Positions 6,961 to 10,843 of a stretch of 10,843 nt of DNA are shown here, in pieces (within the stretch, counting starts at the first letter, position 1; every line of letters begins with the position of its first letter). The notes beneath the pieces are model-generated. The model did not search any database and was not told the origin of the DNA. It was given only the letters and a program-made list of their open reading frames with translations. The position numbers and the translations under genes were made by a program. The DNA comes from Bacteroidales bacterium (GTDB taxonomy: Bacteria; Bacteroidota; Bacteroidia; Bacteroidales; WCHB1-69), in assembly GCA_031257735.1 (NCBI GenBank), contig JAIROC010000601.1:1-10843 (forward strand), written 5' to 3'.

Positions 6961-8967
6961 ATGAATATAGAAGATGAAAAATTATTAGGAAAAATCCTAA
7001 CGTTAATGCGTGCAGGAAGTGTTTTACTACTGTCGATGCACTGCTATTGGTTTTGCCATAAACTGTTCGTGGAATTTGGTCTTTACCATACATTTCTTGA
7101 CAATCTCCTTATCAGATTGCAGCGTTCCGGAATTTTTGATACGCCATGGACAACAAAAGCAATTTGTATTTTATTGTTATTCATAAGTTGTATGGGTAAC
7201 AAAGGTAAGAAAAACGATAAGATTGATATTAATACTATAATTTTCATGTTTGTTATCGGCATTATATTGTTCTTCTTTAATTTTGTAATCTTTACCACAA
7301 CGAATATGACCAGCCTGATGAAAACAAGTAGTTACTGTGTTACGCTAATTATTGGATATATATTGTTGTTATCCGCTACCGGATTACTTTCTCGGTTCCT
7401 CAAATATAACTTAATGAAAGATGTGTTCAATGAAGAAAACGAAAGTTTCATGCAAGAGAGGAAAAAAATGGTTAACGAATATTCCGTAAATATACCGACG
7501 AAATTCCTCTATCATTTACGTTGGCACAAAGGATGGATAAATGTGGTAAACCCTTTTCGAGCGAGTGCCGTACTGGGCACTCCGGGCTCCGGCAAGTCTT
7601 TTGCCATTATCAATAATTTTATCAAACAACAAATTGAAAAGGGATTTTCACTGTATATTTACGATTTTAAATTCCCTGACTTAACGGAAATCGCTTATAA
7701 TCACCTGCGACTGAATCCACGTGGTTATAAAGATGTAATGCCTAAATTCTATGTTATCAATTTTGACGACCCGAGAAAAAGCCACCGGTGTAATCCTATA
7801 CATCCGACATTTATGACAGATATTTCCGATGCCTACGAAAGCGCTTATACCATCATGTTAAATCTTAACAAAACATGGATACAGAAACAAGGCGATTTCT
7901 TTGTGGAATCACCTATAATCCTTTTAGCTGCCATTATTTGGTACCTGAAAATCTATAAAGATGGAAAATACTGCACATTTCCACATGCCATTGAGTTTTT
8001 AAATAAAAAGTATGCGGACATTTTTACCATTTTAACCTCATATCCTGAATTGGAAAATTACTTGTCGCCATTCATGGATGCATGGGAAGGTGGGGCACAA
8101 GATCAGTTACAGGGACAAATCGCGTCCGCAAAAATTCCTCTTTCCAGAATGATTTCAAAACAACTTTATTGGATAATGACAGGAGATGATTTTACTTTGG
8201 ATATTAATAACCCAAAAGATCCCAAAATTCTTTGTGTCGGGAACAACCCCGACCGCCAAAATATTTACTCTGCAGCGTTGGGGTTGTACAATAGTCGTAT
8301 AGTGAAATTAATCAATAAAAAGGGACAGCTAAAAAGCGGCGTGATTATTGACGAGTTGCCTACGATTTATTTTCGTGGGTTGGATAACCTGGTGGCAACC
8401 GCACGAAGTAACAGAGTGGCTGTCTGTCTCGGTTTTCAAGACTATTCACAGCTAACACGAGACTATGGCGACAAAGAAAGTAAAGTCATACAGGGTATTA
8501 TCGGAAACATTTTTTCCGGACAAGTTGTCGGTGATACTGCTAAAAACTTATCAGAAAGGTTTGGAAAGGTACTCCAACAACGACAATCAATCAATATTAA
8601 CCGGCAAGATACAAGCACGTCTATCAGCACTCAAATGGATAGCCTTATCCCGGCAAGTAAAATAGCAAATCTCTCACAAGGCATGTTTGTCGGATCCGTT
8701 GCTGATAACTTCGATGAAGAAATAAGTCAAAAAACATTTCATGCAAAAATTGTTGTAGATATAAAACGAGTAAAAAAGGATGAAAAACGGTATGTGAAAC
8801 TACCAATTATAACATCATTCATAGATGACACAGGCATCGATAGATTAGACGAAATGGTAGATAAAAATTATGCTCAAATTAAAACCGATGTTGCGAATAT
8901 TGTAGCTTCAGAAATAAATAGAATAGCAAACGACCCTAATTTATCACATCTGATTAAAGAAGGCTAA
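6961..8967 (+). CDS. mobC: MobC, VirD4/TraG-type coupling protein
   Basis: Protein of 668 residues, the type IV coupling ATPase that links the MobB-DNA complex to the secretion channel. Hydrophobic segments at about 12-33, 66-78, 91-113 and 122-144 anchor it in the inner membrane. The rest is a cytoplasmic motor domain. Walker A is LGTPGSGKS at 205-213 and Walker B is GVIIDELPT at 460-468. A downstream LGFQDYSQLTRDYG motif, typical of TraG/VirD4 ATPases, follows at about 479-492. VVNPFRASAVLGTPG before the P-loop and IKRVKKDEK near the C-terminus are family-like. It is the last gene of the mobABC operon. Its stop lies 3 bp from the end of the oppositely oriented toxin gene, and no terminator hairpin is visible between them. 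Confidence 0.95.
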   Translation: MNIEDEKLLGKILTLMRAGSVLLLSMHCYWFCHKLFVEFGLYHTFLDNLLIRLQRSGIFDTPWTTKAICILLLFISCMGNKGKKNDKIDINTIIFMFVIGIILFFFNFVIFTTTNMTSLMKTSSYCVTLIIGYILLLSATGLLSRFLKYNLMKDVFNEENESFMQERKKMVNEYSVNIPTKFLYHLRWHKGWINVVNPFRASAVLGTPGSGKSFAIINNFIKQQIEKGFSLYIYDFKFPDLTEIAYNHLRLNPRGYKDVMPKFYVINFDDPRKSHRCNPIHPTFMTDISDAYESAYTIMLNLNKTWIQKQGDFFVESPIILLAAIIWYLKIYKDGKYCTFPHAIEFLNKKYADIFTILTSYPELENYLSPFMDAWEGGAQDQLQGQIASAKIPLSRMISKQLYWIMTGDDFTLDINNPKDPKILCVGNNPDRQNIYSAALGLYNSRIVKLINKKGQLKSGVIIDELPTIYFRGLDNLVATARSNRVAVCLGFQDYSQLTRDYGDKESKVIQGIIGNIFSGQVVGDTAKNLSERFGKVLQQRQSININRQDTSTSISTQMDSLIPASKIANLSQGMFVGSVADNFDEEISQKTFHAKIVVDIKRVKKDEKRYVKLPIITSFIDDTGIDRLDEMVDKNYAQIKTDVANIVASEINRIANDPNLSHLIKEG

Positions 8968-8970
8968 TTT

Positions 8971-9249
8971 TCAATTATCATTATAGTGCCCCCATAGCGC
9001 AATAACGTATATTGTTACATCTTTGTTTTCTATTGTGTAAATCATACGGTGCTTATCATCAATCCGGCGTGACCATAGTCCCGACTGTCGATATTTTAGT
9101 AGTTTAGGTTTCCCGGTTCCTGTTTGCGGATGCTGTCTCAATTCCTCGAACAGCGCATAAATTTTCTTCAGCAACTGCTTATTACCAGCCTTTATATGGG
9201 CTTCCAGATCTTGCTTAGCGGTATAGGTTAGCTCTAACTCGTAATTCAT
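8971..9249 (-). CDS. yoeB: YoeB/Txe-family mRNA interferase toxin
   Basis: Protein of 92 residues in the RelE superfamily, YoeB/Txe branch. Such toxins cleave mRNA in the ribosomal A site. The core GKPKLLKYRQSGLWSRRIDDKHRMIY (about 47-71) aligns directly with E. coli YoeB. The arginine corresponding to YoeB R65 is R68, and the C-terminal His-Tyr pair (YoeB H83/Y84) is H88-Y89, followed here by an NDN extension. The position of YoeB catalytic E46 is a lysine here (K49), so activity or mechanism may differ. It is the second gene of the operon: its ATG overlaps the antitoxin stop in an ATGA. It runs tail to tail with mobC. Confidence 0.9.
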   Translation of the reverse strand: MNYELELTYTAKQDLEAHIKAGNKQLLKKIYALFEELRQHPQTGTGKPKLLKYRQSGLWSRRIDDKHRMIYTIENKDVTIYVIALWGHYNDN

Positions 9250-9503
9250 AGTCCCATTTTTTCACGCAACTGTTCAAGGGTGTAGGGAATGATTTTTCCT
9301 TCTTTAATCTCTTGTAAACCCTTATCTATTCTCGCTTTCAGTTTGGGAGACAAAAATAAATCCTCGTCGTCTGTTGGGGTAAGTATGTACGATTGTTTTC
9401 GGCCACGTTTGAGAATAATCTGTGCGCCATTATCCGCAAGGTCGAAATAGTTTTTTGGGTTAGCCTGAAACTCCCGGCTTGAGACCTGAATAACTCGTTC
9501 CAT
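9246..9503 (-). CDS. yefM: YefM/Phd-family antitoxin
   Basis: Protein of 85 residues. The N-terminal half (about 5-44: QVSSREFQANPKNYFDLAD...IILKRGRKQSYILTP) matches the Phd/YefM DNA-binding and dimerisation fold. The C-terminal part (about 49-85), charged and helical, would wrap around and neutralise the toxin. As usual for these pairs the antitoxin comes first, overlaps the toxin by 4 bp and would repress its own promoter. A TAnnTTTG promoter lies just upstream on the same strand. The family call rests on the pattern and on the adjacent YoeB gene. Confidence 0.88.
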   Translation of the reverse strand: MERVIQVSSREFQANPKNYFDLADNGAQIILKRGRKQSYILTPTDDEDLFLSPKLKARIDKGLQEIKEGKIIPYTLEQLREKMGL

Positions 9504-9536
9504 AATTTTAAACTTATATGTGTGCCTATTTTAGTA

Positions 9537-9567
9537 CAAAGATAATGCCTTTTTCCATAGTATACAA
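9537..9567 (-). promoter_or_regulatory. Toxin-antitoxin operon promoter (Bacteroidota type)
   Basis: On the minus strand TTG (9567-9565), 20 bp of spacer and TATCTTTG (9544-9537) match the Bacteroidota -33/-7 pattern. The spacing is the same as at the mob promoter. The leader to the antitoxin ATG at 9503 would be about 27 nt. Confidence 0.75.
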
Positions 9568-9613
9568 CATTTATTTCAATAATGGCTTGATTTCCTCTAT
9601 CTCGTCTTAAACT

Positions 9614-9653
9614 GTCGTAGCTACGACTGGTGGCGAACGCTAACCGTTGCGTT
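9614..9653. repeat. 14-bp perfect palindrome and adjacent GC-rich hairpin
   Basis: GTCGTAGCTACGAC at 9614-9627 is a perfect 14-bp palindrome. Nine bases later AACGC-8-GCGTT (9636-9653) forms a second inverted repeat. Both sit in a GC-richer island (about 9600-9655) within AT-rich spacer, upstream of the toxin-antitoxin promoter. They could be a regulator operator, a recombination site or the remnant of an element end. No function can be assigned. Confidence 0.6.
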
Positions 9654-9750
9654 ACTACATTATAAATGCCCTCTAAATTTTTATATAATATATAAAAAAT
9701 ATAATATCTGCAAAATTGTTAAAAAAATATCTAACTAATAATCAAATTAT

Positions 9751-9807
9751 TAATAATATTTTACATAAAATATTATTATATTTATTATAAAATACAATAA
9801 TATTTTA
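9751..9807. repeat. 13-bp inverted repeat plus a third copy of its arm
   Basis: TAATAATATTTTA (9751-9763) and its reverse complement (9766-9778) are perfect arms separated by CA. The 12-base core AATAATATTTTA recurs at 9796-9807, directly abutting the -7 box of the downstream gene. This looks like an operator array for a repressor acting on the promoter at 9785-9815, though the sequence is pure A/T and chance cannot be excluded. Confidence 0.5.
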
Positions 9808-9815
9808 TACCTTTG
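9785..9815 (+). promoter_or_regulatory. Promoter of the DUF3945-type gene
   Basis: TACCTTTG at 9808-9815 matches the -7 consensus TAnnTTTG, with a weak TTA (9785-9787) 20 bp upstream. Transcription would begin near 9822, about 18 nt before the ATG. The -33 to -7 spacer is occupied by the AT-rich repeat. Confidence 0.65.
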
Positions 9816-9839
9816 TGGAAATAATTTTTAAAAAACAAC

Positions 9840-10843
9840 ATGATGGAACAAAAACAAAACACACCAGAAAATGAAAATCGTCCTAGAAAAGAAACAAAAA
9901 AGACGATAGCAGAAGCAGCTTTTGGCGTTACTATTGATGAGCGAAATGGATTAATTGATAATGTGTATCAAAATTTTATGACACAGTACGGTCGCGAACC
10001 GCGTATTCCAAAAGATAAGTTTAAACAAATGTGGGCTGACTTTGAAAAACTTGGTCTTACTATGATGAAATTACAACAGGCAAAAGCATTACCACAACTT
10101 ATTGATGGTAAAACCACCGAAAATGTAGTACCAATAACAACCGAAGTAGCCGGTGCAAAAATAGATACTGAGGGCAAAATTGCCATACATAAAAATAAAG
10201 ATGGCGAAGTTTCGTTAAAATTATATCCGGTGAAGAAAGAGCCGAATTTAAAGGAATATTTCGGACATGTTTTTACAGACGAAGAACGTGAAAATATTCT
10301 GAAGACGGGTGCGCCGGGAGCAGTCATTTATGCCGAATTTGATAAAAAAGAAGGGAAAGTACCGGTTCTTCTTTTCTTGGATAAAGATACCAATCATTTC
10401 GTTGCCCAGCGTAAGGAATATGTAAAGATACCGCCTACATTTTTTAAGGCGGAATTGTCGGCAGAACAAAAACAACAGTTGGGTGAAGGCAGAATCCTCA
10501 GAATAGAGAATATGGAATCAACTAAAAAAACCGGTGTGAAATTTTCGACAAACGTACAATATAATGCTCAAAAACGAGGATTAGAATTACTTTTTGAACA
10601 AAATCAAGAAAAGAAACTTTTCCCGCCGAAAAAAATATCGAATATAGAGCTAACCGAACAGCAACAGGATACTTTACAAGAAGGCAAAACAATCTTTGCG
10701 CAAGGGTTAATTGATAAAAAAGGTCGGGAATACGATGCCTACATAACTTGGAGTAATAAAACAGGTAAGCTGAGTTTCTCGTCAAAAAACCCCAATGACG
10801 ATACGGTAAAGAAAGTCGCAACGCCGGAACATCAAGTTCAGGT
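9840..10843 (+). CDS. DUF4099/DUF3945-type mobile-element protein (3' end beyond window)
   Basis: Open frame of 334 codons from ATG 9840 (a second in-frame ATG follows at 9843) to the right edge, so the protein is incomplete. The N-terminal ~20 residues are polar and basic. Residues of about 20-135 hold the stretch DKFKQMWADFEKLGLTMMKL and KDGEVSLKLYPVKKEPNLKEYFGH, typical of the DUF4099-type region. From about 139 onward there are three tandem units of roughly 65 residues, each opening with a pattern like (F/L)(T/S)xEQxxxLxEG and containing KKxG..., as in DUF3945: about 139-203, 203-268 and 269-334. Such proteins are frequent in Bacteroides conjugative transposons, often near topoisomerase genes. 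Their function is unknown. No catalytic motif is visible in this part. Confidence 0.82.
   Translation, partial: MMEQKQNTPENENRPRKETKKTIAEAAFGVTIDERNGLIDNVYQNFMTQYGREPRIPKDKFKQMWADFEKLGLTMMKLQQAKALPQLIDGKTTENVVPITTEVAGAKIDTEGKIAIHKNKDGEVSLKLYPVKKEPNLKEYFGHVFTDEERENILKTGAPGAVIYAEFDKKEGKVPVLLFLDKDTNHFVAQRKEYVKIPPTFFKAELSAEQKQQLGEGRILRIENMESTKKTGVKFSTNVQYNAQKRGLELLFEQNQEKKLFPPKKISNIELTEQQQDTLQEGKTIFAQGLIDKKGREYDAYITWSNKTGKLSFSSKNPNDDTVKKVATPEHQVQ

Noticed and set aside
9968..10821. Three minus-strand frames at the right end
   Set aside because: They are antisense shadows of the continuous plus-strand DUF3945-type frame, whose tandem repeats show the true coding strand.
1..10843. CRISPR array, tRNA, rRNA or insertion sequence
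   Set aside because: No regularly spaced repeats, no cloverleaf or rRNA-like segments, and no transposase frame with terminal repeats were seen.

Overview
This window is part of an integrative conjugative element (conjugative transposon) of the Bacteroidota, most likely from a Bacteroidales host. Three things support this: the gene set and order are those of the Bacteroides CTn family (traA through traG diverging from mobABC, with a DUF4099/DUF3945-type protein nearby); the base composition is AT-rich; and four divergent promoters carry the Bacteroidota -7 box TAnnTTTG instead of a sigma70 -10 box, with no Shine-Dalgarno dependence evident.

Layout. Bases 1-4900, minus strand: a tightly packed transfer operon read right to left. 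It runs traA (ParA-like ATPase), a DUF3408 protein (TraB/TraC type), a TraD-like membrane protein, traE (DUF4134, pilin-like), traF (DUF4133, VirB3-like) and traG (VirB4-like motor ATPase), which is cut by the left edge only a few codons short of its expected end. Bases 4901-5359: an AT-rich divergent control region with one promoter in each direction. Nested inverted repeats at 5191-5313 make the best oriT candidate. Bases 5360-8967, plus strand: mobA (small relaxosome accessory protein), mobB (relaxase with an HEDxDxHHxH motif) and mobC (VirD4/TraG-type coupling ATPase). Bases 8971-9503, minus strand: a YoeB/YefM-type toxin-antitoxin pair, tail to tail with mobC. Bases 9504-9839: a second divergent control region with a 14-bp perfect palindrome, a GC-rich hairpin and repeated AT-rich operator-like sites. 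Base 9840 to the end, plus strand: an incomplete DUF4099/DUF3945-type protein with three tandem repeat units.

How the genes work together. MobA and MobB would bind and nick oriT, and MobC would deliver the nucleoprotein to the envelope channel. TraE, TraF and TraG form the core of that channel, together with TraH onward, which should lie beyond the left edge. The toxin-antitoxin pair probably stabilises the element. The DUF3945 protein is a common but functionally uncharacterised passenger of such elements.

No wholly new system is evident. The points most worth checking are the structured oriT-like mobA leader, the compact toxin-antitoxin insertion and its substituted toxin residue, and the repeat/palindrome architecture of the second control region.
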